From positions 53,884,400 through 53,948,399 of the forward strand of contig CM042092.1 in NCBI GenBank assembly GCA_023512835.1: a stretch of DNA of 64,000 bases, in the 5' to 3' direction. Position numbers and translations under genes: made by a program. The notes below the pieces were generated by a model. It saw only the letters and a list, made by a program, of their open reading frames with translations. It did no database searches and was not told where the DNA came from. Positions 1-11,402 of the stretch are shown one piece after another. The first letter of the stretch is position 1; each line of letters opens with the position of its first letter. Origin of the DNA: Taxillus chinensis. Lineage: Eukaryota; Streptophyta; Magnoliopsida; Santalales; Loranthaceae.

Positions 1-37
1 TTTAGGGTTCTTGTGTTCTTCTTTGCTGCAGCTGCTG

Positions 38-72
<35 letters not shown>

Positions 73-1413
73 CTCCGGGTAGTTGCCGTGGTGGTTCGCG
101 TCGTTGGAAGGTGTCTAGCATGGAGGTTAGGACAAAAGTCTGAGGTAGGGATTCCTGTTCTTCCTAACTCTCCTCTGTTCTAGGATATTCACCTATATAT
201 ATATATGTAAATCCATATAGGTGCGATCTCCTATATGGATGTTGGCCTTCAGTGGCATGTTCTATTGATTTTGATATTGAATTTGGCCTGAGGATTTTCT
301 GGGTTTGTTTATGCCCACCATGTGTTTGATAAAATGTCTGTGAGGCCTGCATGCCATGTATTCAATATAATGCCTGTGAGACCTTGTATATGGGTGTCTG
401 ATGATCTACCTACGTGACTGGTGTGTCTTGTGTTTGATTTGTATTTGATTTTAAGCCTATGAGGCTGATGTGTGTGGCTTGTATCCGACCATGTTGGTCC
501 TTCCGAGATAAAGTGTAAATCTTTGTCTCGAGTTTACATGTTGAGATGTAATGCTTATCTTTGTTCGTTGATCTGTTTGAGACCGAGTGAGATATGGGCC
601 AGGCACAATAGCTGGACCCCTTTGAGATTTGGCCAGGACGTGGTCCTGAGTCTCGGTGTAGCACTCACGACGGTGGGCTAAGTCTACACCCATTCCTGAG
701 GGTAGGTATGGCGCCCGAGGAGGTGGTTGACCATATCTGACTCGGGTGGAAAATGTTGCATTGGTGTCCATGCAACATTCGCCTGGATGTGGTATGTCAT
801 GTCGCCGTGGTGGCGGGGTGTCCTCTGCCCTTCAGTGCGGGCTCAGGTAAAGAGTGTTTCCTGGGTGATGTTTCTTGCTTTAGCCTTAGGCACGACACGA
901 GCACAAGCATACACATATCATGCATGTTGTAGAGCGGGACGGGTCCGGGGAGACCGGATCCCCTGCGAGCTATGGTTTGCTCACCCCTCCTATAAACCTG
1001 TTCTTTTGCAGGGTTTAGCAGGCGGTAGGTGAAGGGCGAGGAGCTAGGCCCCTGAGGCTGGGAGTTTTATGTTATTTCCTTTGTTGTACTCTGGTTTTAT
1101 GTGTTTGGAATTTGGTTTGGTTTTATTTGTAACAGTACACCTGGCTTCATAGGGGTTTTTCCCCGACTGGGTGGTAATAAACATTTAGTCTTTGAAATGA
1201 AATAAAATGAGGTGTTATTATTCAATGTGTGTTTGTGTGCATGGTTTGGGAGCAGGAGCATGCCCCTTGGCATGTTAGCCTAGTTGTGCAGGTTTGGGAC
1301 AGCACCCATGCCAGAAGTCCTTTTAAGGTGCTTGCACCAACCCCTTGTCCCTTCGGGTGCGGGCATGGGCAGTCACTATTCATTTCCAAGGGGAAGGAAA
1401 TTGGGGCGTGACA
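1..1413 (+). mobile_element. 3' part of a Ty3/gypsy-type LTR, cut by the window edge
   Basis: The block ends in a gggcgtgaca terminus at 1413, followed directly by sequence that is internal to element XL (compare XL-c near 32340). Its layout matches the solo LTR at 43720-45453 read on the minus strand: a tttagggttct stretch, a GA tract, a run with gctcacccctcct followed by a ttgcagg acceptor-like site, then a GC-richer tail ending in gggcgtgaca. No protein similarity is visible; short ORFs here are chance. It is probably the 3' LTR, or a solo LTR, of an element inserted into XL-a with TSD gattt (1414-1418). The left half lies outside the window, so this is inference. Confidence 0.7.
41..70. 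repeat. GA dinucleotide microsatellite
   Basis: About 15 tandem GA units lie just after a tttagggttct block. The solo LTR at 43720-45453 has a CT/GA tract of similar length in the same relative place (about 44867-44892), so the tract belongs to this LTR family. Confidence 0.9.
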
Positions 1414-2799
1414 GATTTGCATGTGGAGACATGGATATTAAGTATGCAATTTTGGCCTAAAAATTTTACTTTTTGTGCCACATTAGTATCATATTGTGAT
1501 AAGGGTGTTAAAGTAGTTAAAATGTGCTCTGATTTGGTTTAATCATGTCTTTATCTTTTGAATGATATCATCATGTTTTTGGAGCTGACGTTTGAATATT
1601 AGCTAATCATAACATGCTACGATAGACCTTAGTGACTCTTAAAGTTGAGTAACAAAGAAAATAAAAAGAAAACATGAGAAAAGCTTTTTTTCAGCCCTTG
1701 AGTGCCATTTTTGGGCATGAGTAATAGTTTACTTACTCTTCTCTACTTTCAACATTGGTTATTTAATGGTAGGATTCAAGTAAGCATGTGATTACTTATT
1801 AGTGCTCAGTGTTTGGTGTGTAGTTAGGGTGCAAGGCCTCTAAGTGACTTTGACTGTCTATGCATCCTTTTCTTTATTTTGTTGTGTTAGAAAGTAAAAG
1901 AAAGGCTGTGATGCACATTGTGAAAAGGGTATGCATTAGAGAAAAAAAAATCCAGCCTTCCTATGTGTTTGTAAGTATTGTTATTTCATTGCAGTTAAAA
2001 AAAAAAGAGGAAAAGTGAGCATGAATAAAAAGAGTAAATAATCTATCAAGGGAGAGCATAAAATGCAACCTTGTAAGGTTATTACTTAAAAGAAGTGTGA
2101 AAAAAAAAAGAAAAGAAAAGAATAGAGAGATTCAAAATAAAAGCCACAATGGCTTGATGTTTATATGAGTAATTAGTTAGTTTCGTAGCCACAATGGCCG
2201 AGTTTTGTTTGTTTTGAGAGTGTTGAGCTTAATTCTTAGGCTCAAGGTGTGTTTTATCAGTTATTAGAGTAGAGTGTGAGTTTATTGAGATTTGAATAGC
2301 GTGTGAGTTTCAAATAAAGTAGAATAGTGAGTGTGTTTTCTTTGATGAGCACAATAGGGAACTCTTATGATTGCTTGGAAAGTACTTAATCAATAGCTGA
2401 TGGCGAATGTAGTGAGGAGTTTACCAATCCTTTGTTAATTGTTAGGTATTGTCATTGGGCTTGAGATTGAGAGAAAAGAGAATTTATATTTGAGTGAGGC
2501 AGCTTATCCTTGGTGAGAACTTAAAGGGAAACTAGGTGCTATTTTATCATGGAATACTTGGTGATATCTGAATTTTCAGTGCTGAGATTGCATGGTTGTT
2601 GGACTTAAGAATATGGATATGAATGAACTAAGGTATGACTCATTTTGGTTGCTTAAATTCCCATTTCATCATAATAGAGTGCATGCTTAGGAAACCATGA
2701 TTCTCCTTGATTGTTATTTTATTTTTCTTCCAGTTTGACCGAGTGTTTATTTTATTTCTGCATGCTTGAGGACAAACAATGGTTCAAGTGTGGTGTATT

Positions 2800-4326
2800 T
2801 GATAACGTGCATTTATGCCGTTATTCTATTGCCTATTTAGGGGTGTTTAAAAGCATGATTAGAGCCTTATTGTATCATATTTCATTTATATTTGCTCTAA
2901 CCCCTAGGAAGATGCTATTTGCATATACATGCGCTTTTAAGTTGTTTTGTCAGGTTTTGGAGATTAATTTTGACCAAGTAGATGGCCTCAAATGAATTGG
3001 CGTGCAGAACTAAAGTTTCTCAGAATGATGTCCTCTACCTTCCACAGAAGTTTCAGAGCCAAAGGCCTTGAACGCCAATTGGACCAATTGGCGTGCAAGC
3101 ATATTACTGCATACCAGCCTTCTACATGATGCAAGGAAGCTTGAGGAAGAATTTCACCTAATTTGGAGCTGCACGCCAATTGGGCATATGACGTTCAAAT
3201 TGACGTGCAGCCATATTTTTGCACCGATTCAGTCGTTTTGTTATGTTGATCATTCTTTCCTAAAGGACCTTGTTCATATTGTGCTTAGATTGAGAGATTT
3301 TAATGTTGGAAGTGTCACTTATAAAACTACGTCGTTTTGATAAGTTGTGACAGATGGGCTAGGGCACACTTTATAATACAACATTCAGGCCCATCTAGCA
3401 GCTATATAAGGAGGTCTACACGTCCTTGGAGGAGAGAGAGGCGACACAACACGTTTTTGGAAATTTTTGCAGGGTTTCACGTTTTTAGAGAGAGAAAGAG
3501 AAGGCTCACGTTCTTGGAGCTGCCGGCCCTAAGAGTTTGATGGCTGGAGAAGATCCAGAGTTGAAGTCCTGCCGCTCTTGGTTCTAAGATGATGTTCTTT
3601 ATTTTTTTATGCTTTGTCAAGAACATGTGTAAGTAGTTTCCTTTATCTAGGGGAGCAGTGTAGCCCCCTAAGTTGTTAAACTGATTATTTGAATATTGGG
3701 TTTGTTTAATTGAGATTGCATGTTTTATGAATCTATTCTTCATCTTTTAATATCTGGGGTGTACACCTGGGTTTTCTTAGCCTTAGTCTGAGGCTGATCT
3801 TTGATTCATAACATATTTGTGATTGGTGTGACCATTATCCTGTCATGAATATTATAATTATGCTTTGTATGTTGCTGCTATGATGACCATTCAGGCAGAT
3901 AGCACTTAAAAGGTTTTCAATGACCTTTTGTAGAACCTTGGCTTAGTTATGGCATGTTATCAATTAAATAATCTCAAGAACCTTATAATCAGTAGAAGCA
4001 GCGTAGGGAGGTGAAGTTGTGACCCTAGATACCTTTAATCCTTGAATCTTAGTCCTAAAAACAACTTGCTTTCTTTGATATTTTAGAAAACCACATAAAA
4101 ATTAGATCTTTAGTTTAAAAAAGAAAACTTTTTGCCAAGACATTTTATAGAACAAGAGTAATTGGGTGTTTTGATTTAAGAACTAGAAAACTAGGCTAAT
4201 CCCTGTGGGTTCGACCACTTGCTTGCTGCTATTCTTTTAGTGCAAACTTAGGGAATTTATTATCTTGAAGAGAGATTCAACGACATTAGCTAGCTCTTTT
4301 AGAGATGCTAAAAAATCTGTCTGTCA
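2800..4326 (+). repeat. 3' LTR of XL-a
   Basis: It begins tgataacgtgc at 2800, right after the purine-rich tract 2784-2799, and ends ctgtctgtca at 4326. The same termini are found in both LTRs of XL-b and XL-c. The length of 1,527 bp is close to the 1,499-1,510 bp of the intact copies. U3 carries inverted repeats (3067-3099, 3319-3344) and a TATA box. Confidence 0.92.
3319..3410 (+). promoter_or_regulatory. XL-a LTR core promoter: palindrome plus TATA box
   Basis: The near-palindrome TTATaAAAC-tacgtc-GTTTTGATAA spans 3319-3344. A TATATAAG box at 3403-3410 follows about 60 bp later. The same pairing occurs in XL-b and XL-c. The promoter role is inferred from position and motif. Confidence 0.6.
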
Positions 4327-4640
4327 AGGATTATCACTATGATCTTGATTACTATTTAATTATTTATTTTCTGGGCTTGGGTCCGTGGCAGTTGTATTAA
4401 CTTGGATAGCTGGACCTTGTTACTTTGTGTTTATGGGTGTTGATTGATTTCAGTAATATTGATTGCACTGATATAATTATTGGTTGATTGTATGTTGTAT
4501 TGGATCATTGGTAAGTATCATGCTACCCCCGTTGTAGTATTGTACAAGAATGAATCAGTCTCCAACCCCTCGACCCCTGGAGTGGGCGTGGGGAAGTTGC
4601 GTTCCTACTTCTATGATTTTCAGAATTTGGGGGCATGACA
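4327..4640 (+). repeat. 3' fragment of a Tekay/Del-like LTR interrupted by XL-a
   Basis: The fragment aligns with the last ~300 bp of Del-1's 5' LTR (about 6190-6474). Shared blocks are a gggtccgtg-(g/a)c-ggttgta stretch, a caacccc-cgac block, gtggggaa-ttgcgttcct and cagaatttgggg, ending gcatgaca at 4640. No primer-binding site follows, so it is not the 5' LTR of an intact element. The natural reading is an older relative of the Del-1 LTR into which XL-a inserted. Confidence 0.7.
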
Positions 4641-6474
4641 TGATCCAAGTAGGTGTCTCTTAATCACCATTATCCTATTGCATGAACTCAGAGTATACTT
4701 GTTAAATATAAATATTGTATGTGAATTTATATATATATATATATATGTATATTTATGTATATGACGAATGTAGTAGTGCCGCATGATCCGTTGTCAATGC
4801 GATTGGGGCGACATGTTTTTCTTCACAGCTGGGTCTCCGCAGCCCCTGAATGTTTGACCTGCACTATGTTTTTCTTCAAAAAAAATCCCCCTTATTCCTT
4901 GTTTTCTTTTCTTTTTTTTCCACTACCTTCTATTCTACCGGCGCCCAGGTTATTCATAGTCATTATAATAAATATATGCAGTGGCTTCACATTAGTTCAC
5001 GTCCATGTTCTGCACAGCCTTATGCTCCTGCACATGCTATTAGATAATAATAATTATTAATACTGAGTGTTACCAGGCCATTCGGCCTGGTCCATGCGTG
5101 CGGCGGTCTGCGAGCGTAAGAGGTGTGCCGACCATATACTCTTGCGTGTGGAGGAGGCGGGCGTGATCTGTTCTTTGGTGTGCTGCAGGAAGAGCAGTGC
5201 ATAGCTTTTAATTCTTAACCTATTATTGTTGGTAATATAAAAAAAAGGGGCCATTAGGCCTGGTCTTGTGTATGCGCGGCTAAGGGTGGCGGATGCTTAT
5301 CGCCCCCATGACTCCCTGACACAGCGCCAACCTTAGTGGGTTGGCAGTGTCCGGCCAGTCCTTTTGAGTCGGTCATGTTCCTCCTAGTCTTTCATGAGTT
5401 TTTTTTATTAATTGGTGTGATTACTTTTAGGACCTAATTTTAAGCTTTTATATCTATTAAATTTATAATTTAAATATTAGTTGGGCTTATTTTATCTAGT
5501 TTAATTAAATGAATAATGTTTGGGCTTGATATTGTTCATTATTATTTTAAATATTATCTGGGATTTGGATTGATTAATTTAATCAAATAATATCATTGGT
5601 TTGTTATTCTCAGTTTAGTGATTTAATTATCATTTGTAGCATGTTATTGTTGGTTTAACAATTTCAATAATTAGTATGATATAAAATCGGTTATTGGAAT
5701 TATTATTTGTTGGTTGTATGTGGAATTAATTGGGTTAACCATGGGTCCCACATACGGTTGGCAAGAGGTCGCAAGTCTCCTATGTGGCAGGTAACCCAGG
5801 TTCCATATGTGGCTAGTTGTCGTCAGGGACACCGTAGGTCCCACATATGGCTATCAAGAGGTGACCGGGATACTTGGAGTCAATAGCGGGAATCCCGTGG
5901 GTGGCAAAATTACCGGTGTGAACCATCATGACTGTATTGTGATATGATGTCTTATCTTGTGATTTAATATAATTTAACTGTGAGAAAAATATGACACTAC
6001 ACTAGCACAAGCATACACAGATCATATAGACCTGGGAATTTATGTGATTGGACTATGGAGTTGGAAATCACTTACTGGGCATTCATGCTCACCCTACTTT
6101 ATTTCTATTTCCTACAGGTTGTAGGGAATAGCTGTTGCAGCCATAGCGGAGCAGGTCAGGACATCTTTGTGTAGGATTTCTTCTATAGACTTTGTTTACT
6201 TTCTATTTGTTTTTCGGACTAGGGTCCGTGACGGTTGTATGTACCTTTTGGTGGAACTGATTTGTGAGTTGTTTGGTGTGTTGGACATTTATGTGGATTT
6301 ATTGCACTGTTATGCTCATTTATTAAATTTTGGATTTATCGCATTGGCGTACTATTCTACCCCCTGTTATAGTATTGTACAGGTTTGGATCAGTCACCAA
6401 CCCCACGACTCTTGGGTGGGCGTGGGGAAATTGCGTTCCTGGTTCTGTGGGTTTCAGAATTTGGGGGTGTGACA
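4641..6474 (+). repeat. 5' LTR of Del-1 (left boundary uncertain)
   Basis: The right end is firm: gggtgtgaca at 6474, three bases before the primer site. The left end is not established. The previous LTR fragment ends at 4640 and the next bases are tgatcc, giving at most 1,834 bp, similar to the 1,734-bp solo LTR. Inside are an AT run (4728-4745), a short perfect inverted repeat ACCAGGCC-attc-GGCCTGGT (5069-5088), and two imperfect copies about 105 bp apart of a block starting gtcccacata (about 5746 and 5850). No protein-coding signal is visible. Confidence 0.65.
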
Positions 6475-6477
6475 AGT

Positions 6478-6489
6478 TGGTATCAGAGC
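6478..6489 (+). other. Primer-binding site, initiator tRNA-Met type (Del-1)
   Basis: TGGTATCAGAGC lies 3 nt after the LTR end. It is complementary to the 3' end of plant initiator tRNA-Met, the usual primer of Ty3/gypsy chromoviruses. The same 12-mer follows the Chromo-1 5' LTR at 27841. Confidence 0.95.
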
Positions 6490-6936
6490 GTGGTCTAGTG
6501 GACCTAGGTAAGTGAGGGGTGGTTGATAGACACTTAGTAGCTTAGAAGACTATAAGGAGAGCGCCTGATCAATGCAGTCCTTATATGTGTTTAGGGCTGA
6601 CTAAGGGTTCATCAGATCATCCTAGGAAGCATTTGGGTTGGGTGCATACATGCTGTATGACTGTGATTGTATTGATGTGATTGTATTGATTATAGTATTG
6701 GATATTTGTGGTTTATTTTTCTTTGGTGATTGATTGTGCTTAACTGAAAATGCAATTATGCTAGTTTAAGCTAGGGGGTCTAAGTGAATAACAACATAAT
6801 TTGATGAGTAGAATAAGGGGATTAGAAACCTCATTATTTGCGTGGCGGACTTGGTTCTGCCTATTGGTTTAAATAATTCGGTTGTGTGACTACTGTGCAG
6901 TAGTTAATAGATTTTCTTGCTATGTGTTGGTGCAGA

Positions 6937-8169
6937 ATGGCACCCAAGACTAGGGCTCAAGGTCTAGGCGAGGAGTTATCCATTCGGTCCCGAACCACAG
7001 GGACATCAAAGTTCCCCAGTACCTGCCTTAGGTTCAGAGTTCGCTGCTCAGATTGGAGCTCAGATTTTGAGCCAAATCCAGGGTGTCATGCAAGGCACCA
7101 TGCGGGATGTGGCCAGGGAAGTGATGCAGGAGGAGCTGAGGAAACAACAGCAGCCTCAGCAGCAACAGGAGGAGACCTTAGAGGAGAGTTAGTCGCAGGT
7201 CATGGCAGTACTGCCCGTGGTACCGATTGACTGGGTGAGTCGGTTCCTGAAGCAGAGACCGACGAAGTTTGAGGCGAATATGAGACCCAATGAGGCCGAG
7301 GAATGGGTCAAGTGGACAAAAGACATCTTTGAGCTGATCTAGGTGCCTGAAGAGGCTAAGGTCCGCTTAGCCATACATTTCTTGGTAGGTGGGGCCCGTA
7401 GGTGGTGGGAAGCTGTGAAGCAGGTTCACGGGAGCCAGATGGCATGGGAGGACTTCGTGGAGCTCTTCTACACAGAGTATTTCCCTCACTCTGTGTAGAA
7501 GACGAGGCGATGAGAGTACTATACACTGGAGCAGGGCAATCGGACTATGACAGAGTATGTCACTGCATTCACTGAGTTAGGGAGATTTGCCCCAGATTCA
7601 TGGAAAGTTGAGGCTTATAAGACCTAGGATTTCATTGATGGGCTGAGACCATCACTTAGGAGGGGATTGAACATGATGGAATTGACTACGTACAGTGATG
7701 CGGCCAACAAGGCACTTATTAGGGAGCGGGACTTAAACCAAATCAGGATTCAGAGACCAGGGAGCTCGTCGGGGCCTAGCCAGAAAAGGCGATGAGAGGA
7801 GCAGTCTGAGGGTTAGGGGGACAGGAGGCCGGTGCCTAGATTTCCACATTCAAGGACCTCAGGTTGCAGTTCTACCTCACGATTTTTAGGGATGTGTCGA
7901 TCTTGTGGGCTTCGGGGACACGAGGCGGTGGATTGTAGGCAAAAGAGTGGCAACCCACTCAAATGCTTTCGATGTGGGGGAGTGGGACACAGGATTGGGG
8001 AGTGTCCTTCTGCTAGTTCAGCTAGTATTGCGGGGTTACAACGACCTCGTGACCAGGGCCAGAGGAGTGGGGCTCCATATCGAGGCCGGCTCGGTCAGGG
8101 CGGTCGGTGCGGGGATGGCTCTTGCACAACGGCCTCAGAGGGAGGCCCAGGCTTAGAAGGGACAAAATG
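6937..8169 (+). pseudogene. gag: Del-1 gag (capsid and nucleocapsid), broken
   Basis: Translation starts at the ATG at 6937 (MAPKTRAQG). A capsid-like stretch with RPTKFEANMRPNEAEEWVKW and GGARRWWEAVKQ is readable at about 7240-7480 in another frame. Two canonical CX2CX4HX4C zinc knuckles follow at about 7890-7935 (CRSCGLRGHEAVDC) and 7962-8004 (CFRCGGVGHRIGEC). Gag would coat the element's RNA in cytoplasmic particles. Lesions include a frame change after the N-terminus and in-frame TAG codons near 7340 and 7496. The product would be truncated, so this is a dead gene. It lies about 450 nt downstream of the primer site. Confidence 0.85.
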
Positions 8170-8285
8170 AACGATGAGTCAAGCTAGCGGTAGTGTTCAG
8201 AAGGGGAGGAACTATGCTATCACTGACAGAGAGGCAGAAGTTCCACCAGTTAACGAGGCGAGTCAGGGGCCAGCTACGGTGAGAG

Positions 8286-8576
8286 GTACGAACTGTTTTG
8301 ATTTATACTAGTGCTACTCACTCATTCGTTGCTCACTCCACCATAGAGGGATTGGAGTTGGATTGTACTACTGTTGATCAGCCCCTTGTGGTTGATACAC
8401 CCGTAGGGGGCCTGGTGGTGATTGATAGGGTCTGTTTGGGGTGCGAGGTTACTCTAAGAGGTTTCGACCTTTGGTGTAACCTATTTGTGATGCACTTTGA
8501 TGCTTTTGACGTGATATTGGGTATAGACTGGTTGACCCGTGTAGAGGCTATAATGAGTGTTATAGGCGTCGAGTAA
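8286..8576 (+). pseudogene. Del-1 aspartic protease, broken
   Basis: The readable peptide has YTSATHSFVAHSTIEGLELD, where the family has D-[ST]-G-A-[ST]-HSF, so both the catalytic Asp and the flap-side Gly are substituted. It continues through a typical Tekay/Del linker ([16 protein letters not shown]) and ends at a TAG at 8574-8576. The retropepsin would normally cleave the gag-pol polyprotein. This frame differs from the following RT frame, so at least one indel lies near 8580-8610. Confidence 0.8.
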
Positions 8577-8611
8577 CCTTCCTCACACCGGAGGGGACTC
8601 GGCATACCTTT

Positions 8612-9805
8612 GTGGGTGAATGGTCTGATGATGCATGCAAGTTAGGGCCTTTAAGGCAAGGATGGGGTGATGTAACCCATCAGTTAGCCAGTCTAACACT
8701 AGTTGACCCCCAGCAGGAGGGTAAGGCGGTGTTATCCAAGGTGGTGGATCAGTTTCCCGACGTGTTTCCTAAGGACTTAGTTGATTTACCAAAGAGAGAG
8801 GTGGACTTTTTGATAGAGTTGCTACCTGGGACAGCACTTATCAGTTTGGCAGCTTACAGGATGGCACTAGTTGAGCTTCGAGAGCTCAAGAGGCAAATAG
8901 ACGATCTTTTGGTGCGTGGTTTTATTAGACGGAGTAGTTCGCCTTGGAGTGCTCCGGTGTTATTCGCCAAAAAGGCGGATGGTTCGCTTCAGTTATGTAT
9001 TGACTACCGGCGGTTGAACCAGGTGACAGTGAAGAACAGGTACCCTCTACCAAGGACTGATGATTTGTTCAACCAGTTCAGGGGTGCCCGTTGGTTTTCT
9101 AAAATTGATTTTAGGTCTGGATACCACTAGCTACTTGTGTGCGAGGCTGACATTCCGAGGACAGCCTTCAGTTGCAGATATGGCCATTATGAGTGGCTAG
9201 TGATGCCCTTTGGGCTCACAAATGCCCCAACGGTATTCATGGGATTAATGAATCATATCTTTACACCCTATCTCGATCAGTTCGTGGTGATCTTTATAGA
9301 TGATATCCTGATTTATTCCCGGATAGAGAGCGAGCATGAGGAGCATTTATAGGTGGTGTTGCAGACGTTGAGGGACCATAGGTTATACGCAAAGTTTACG
9401 AAGTGTGATTTTTGGCTGCAACAAGTGAAATTCTTAGGGCATGTGGTATCATCGGAGGGTATCACAGTGGATCCTGGCAAGATTGAGGCCGTGATGTCAT
9501 GGAAGTGTCCAACAAATGTTTTTGAGATTCGGAGTTTTCTGGGGTTGGCAAGTTATTACAGGAGGTACGTCAAGGACTTCTCCCAATTAGCTGCACCGAT
9601 GACTAGCTTGACCCGAAAGGGGGTGCGGTTTGATTGGTCGGATGCTTGTGAGGAGGCTTTTAGTCAGGTGAAGGCCAGATTAACTTCAGCACCTATCCTG
9701 GTCCTACCATAGGAGGGTGTACCCTATGAGGTTTATTGTGATGCCTCTAATGTTGGATTAGGTTGTGTGCTCATGCAGAAAGGACGGGTAATTGCTTATA
9801 GTTCC
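8612..9805 (+). pseudogene. pol: Del-1 reverse transcriptase and start of RNase H, broken
   Basis: A single frame is readable through [21 protein letters not shown], then [12 protein letters not shown], then FIDDILIYS (active-site Asp pair), [10 protein letters not shown] and [12 protein letters not shown]. The RNase H start YEVYCDASNVGLGCVLMQ carries the first catalytic Asp. Three in-frame TAG codons interrupt it (9128-9130, 9350-9352, 9710-9712), the first at the family SGYHQ glutamine. The gene is physically cut at 9805 by TatA. RT would copy the element's RNA into DNA; here it cannot be made whole. Confidence 0.92.
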
Positions 9806-10433
9806 TGTCATCACCGGATTTCGTCCGGGGGAAACCCGCTTTTGGGGATGCGGTTCTCTCACCCTTCACCTGAATGGTGATGAAAAAAACACAGAGTTGC
9901 CACCAACTACTTTTGGGGTGCAGTTGGTCACCTAAAATAGTCTACGTTGCCAAAGTTGAGTTCGGGAGTTTATTACGTGTGGAGAAGGATTAACACTTCC
10001 ACAACGCCCTTTTGGTACCTATCTTAAAAGAAAAAGATTTCTCATTTATTTTCACTATTTGCTTAAAGGTGATGTCAAAAATAGCCTAAAAGTCTACTCT
10101 TTTTGTTTTTCTAAATTTTTTTGTTAAAGTTAAAATTAAATCAAAATTATCCTAAGCCTCTAAGGAATATCCTAATGTTTTCTTCTTTTTTTTTTTTTGG
10201 TTTTTTTAAATTTCTAAATTCTATGTTAAAATTAAAAATTAAGTCCAATTTACTTAAATGCTAAAAGAATCCTAAGGGTGAAGTTATTTCTTTTTATTTG
10301 TAAGTCCTTTTAAAAAAAGTCAAATTATTTCCAAAAAAGTAAATCCTAATGACAATAATCTAAAAAAAAAAATCTTTTTCCTTGTCTTTTGAAAGTTAAA
10401 ATTTTAAAAGAATGAGCTGAAAAGATTAAAAAA

Positions 10434-10462
10434 AAGAAAAGAAAGAAAGAAAGAAAGAAAGT
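10434..10462. repeat. GAAA-type microsatellite in TatA LTR
   Basis: A short run of tandem GAAA units lies within a broader poly-purine/poly-T stretch (10180-10870) that includes several TTTTG pentamer runs. Confidence 0.7.
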
Positions 10463-10993
10463 TAAAGAAAATATTTTTTTGTCTTGTGAGAAAATGATGA
10501 TTCCGAAAGTCAAATTTTTTAAAAGAATGGACTAAAAAGATTTTATTTTTAAAAGGAAATTTAAATAGAATATTTTTGTCTTTGAGTTTTTTTTATTTTG
10601 CTTTATTTTGAAAAAATGAAGACATTTTGTTTTGTTTTGTTTTATTTTTGTTTTTTGAAAGAAAACATTTTTTTTCTATTGGAAAGCACACCTTTTCTTA
10701 ACATTTTGTTTTGTTTTGTTTTGTTTTTTTTTTTTGATAAAATAGAGTAAGTAAACAAATATGTTGTGTGTGCTTGAGACATCAAAACAAAAAAATACTC
10801 TCGCTTTTCTTTTCTTTTCTTTTTTCCTTCTTCCTCCATTTTTTCTCTTTTCTTTTTTTCTTTCCTTTCTCACTATTACATTTTACAAAATGGAAGAGAG
10901 AGGTCACATGACCTTATTACAACATGGGATTAGGAAATATAATAATACAAGGAGATAACCGAAAATATAACACAAAAGAAACCAAACAAAACT

Positions 10994-11402
10994 AATATCC
11001 TGCAAAATAATGTTATTTTAGTCAGTTAATGAATCTAACCTATTAAAATCCTGCAAAAACAGTATTAGTGCAATCATTTAATGAATCTGAAACTAACAGC
11101 TCGTGATTGGTACTATCACAGGACCATAAAGCACTGATAAACATAAACACAAAAAAAAGACATGAAAAATTGACCCAATGACAGGTTGGAACCGAATAAA
11201 ATATTAAAGATAAAACACCTGACACGATTCCTTAAAACAGCCAGAAACGCAACACCCAGTAAGTGCAAAACCGTGGCAAGTGAATATGCAGAACTAGGAG
11301 CCAGAATCCAATTTAAAGAACCATGCCAAATGGAAAGTGAATAAATCCCTTGAACCATGCCAGGATCCAATTTAAAGAACCAATGAATAAATCCCTTGAA
11401 CA
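10994..11402. repeat. Two short local duplications in TatA LTR
   Basis: The block with tcctgcaaaa and tgaatct is present twice, about 58 bp apart, between 10994 and 11095. A second block (atccaatttaaagaacca through aaatcccttgaac) is present twice between 11300 and 11402, the second copy missing about 20 bp. Nothing else is recognised between 9806 and 12200. Confidence 0.75.

Larger units (their letters stand above)
1414..4326 (+). mobile_element. Non-autonomous LTR retrotransposon XL-a, 3' half
   Basis: The sequence is colinear with the 3' non-coding interior and 3' LTR of XL-b (20660-23443) and, inverted, with XL-c. It starts at the internal gatttgcatgtgg block, runs through an A-rich non-coding interior, reaches a caagtgtggtgtat polypurine tract and ends in a complete 3' LTR. 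The XL ORF and 5' LTR are missing because another LTR sits immediately to the left. XL-a is the most diverged of the three copies (for example atgccgttattc against aagccgttatcc at the LTR start), so it looks oldest. The sequence after its end (aggat, 4327-4331) is the expected right-hand TSD; the left mate is out of view. Confidence 0.85.
4641..9805 (+). mobile_element. Del-1: decayed Tekay/Del-like Ty3/gypsy retrotransposon, 5' part
   Basis: The order is 5' LTR, initiator-Met primer site, gag with two zinc knuckles, protease, RT and the start of RNase H, which is the standard Ty3/gypsy order. The element stops mid-RNase H at 9805, where TatA's LTR (tgtcatcacc) begins with gttcc (9801-9805) as the expected TSD. 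The rest of RNase H, integrase and the 3' LTR must lie beyond the right edge. Several in-frame stops and frame changes make it non-functional. The RT and protease-linker style fits Tekay/Del; the chromodomain that would confirm this is not in the window. Confidence 0.88.
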
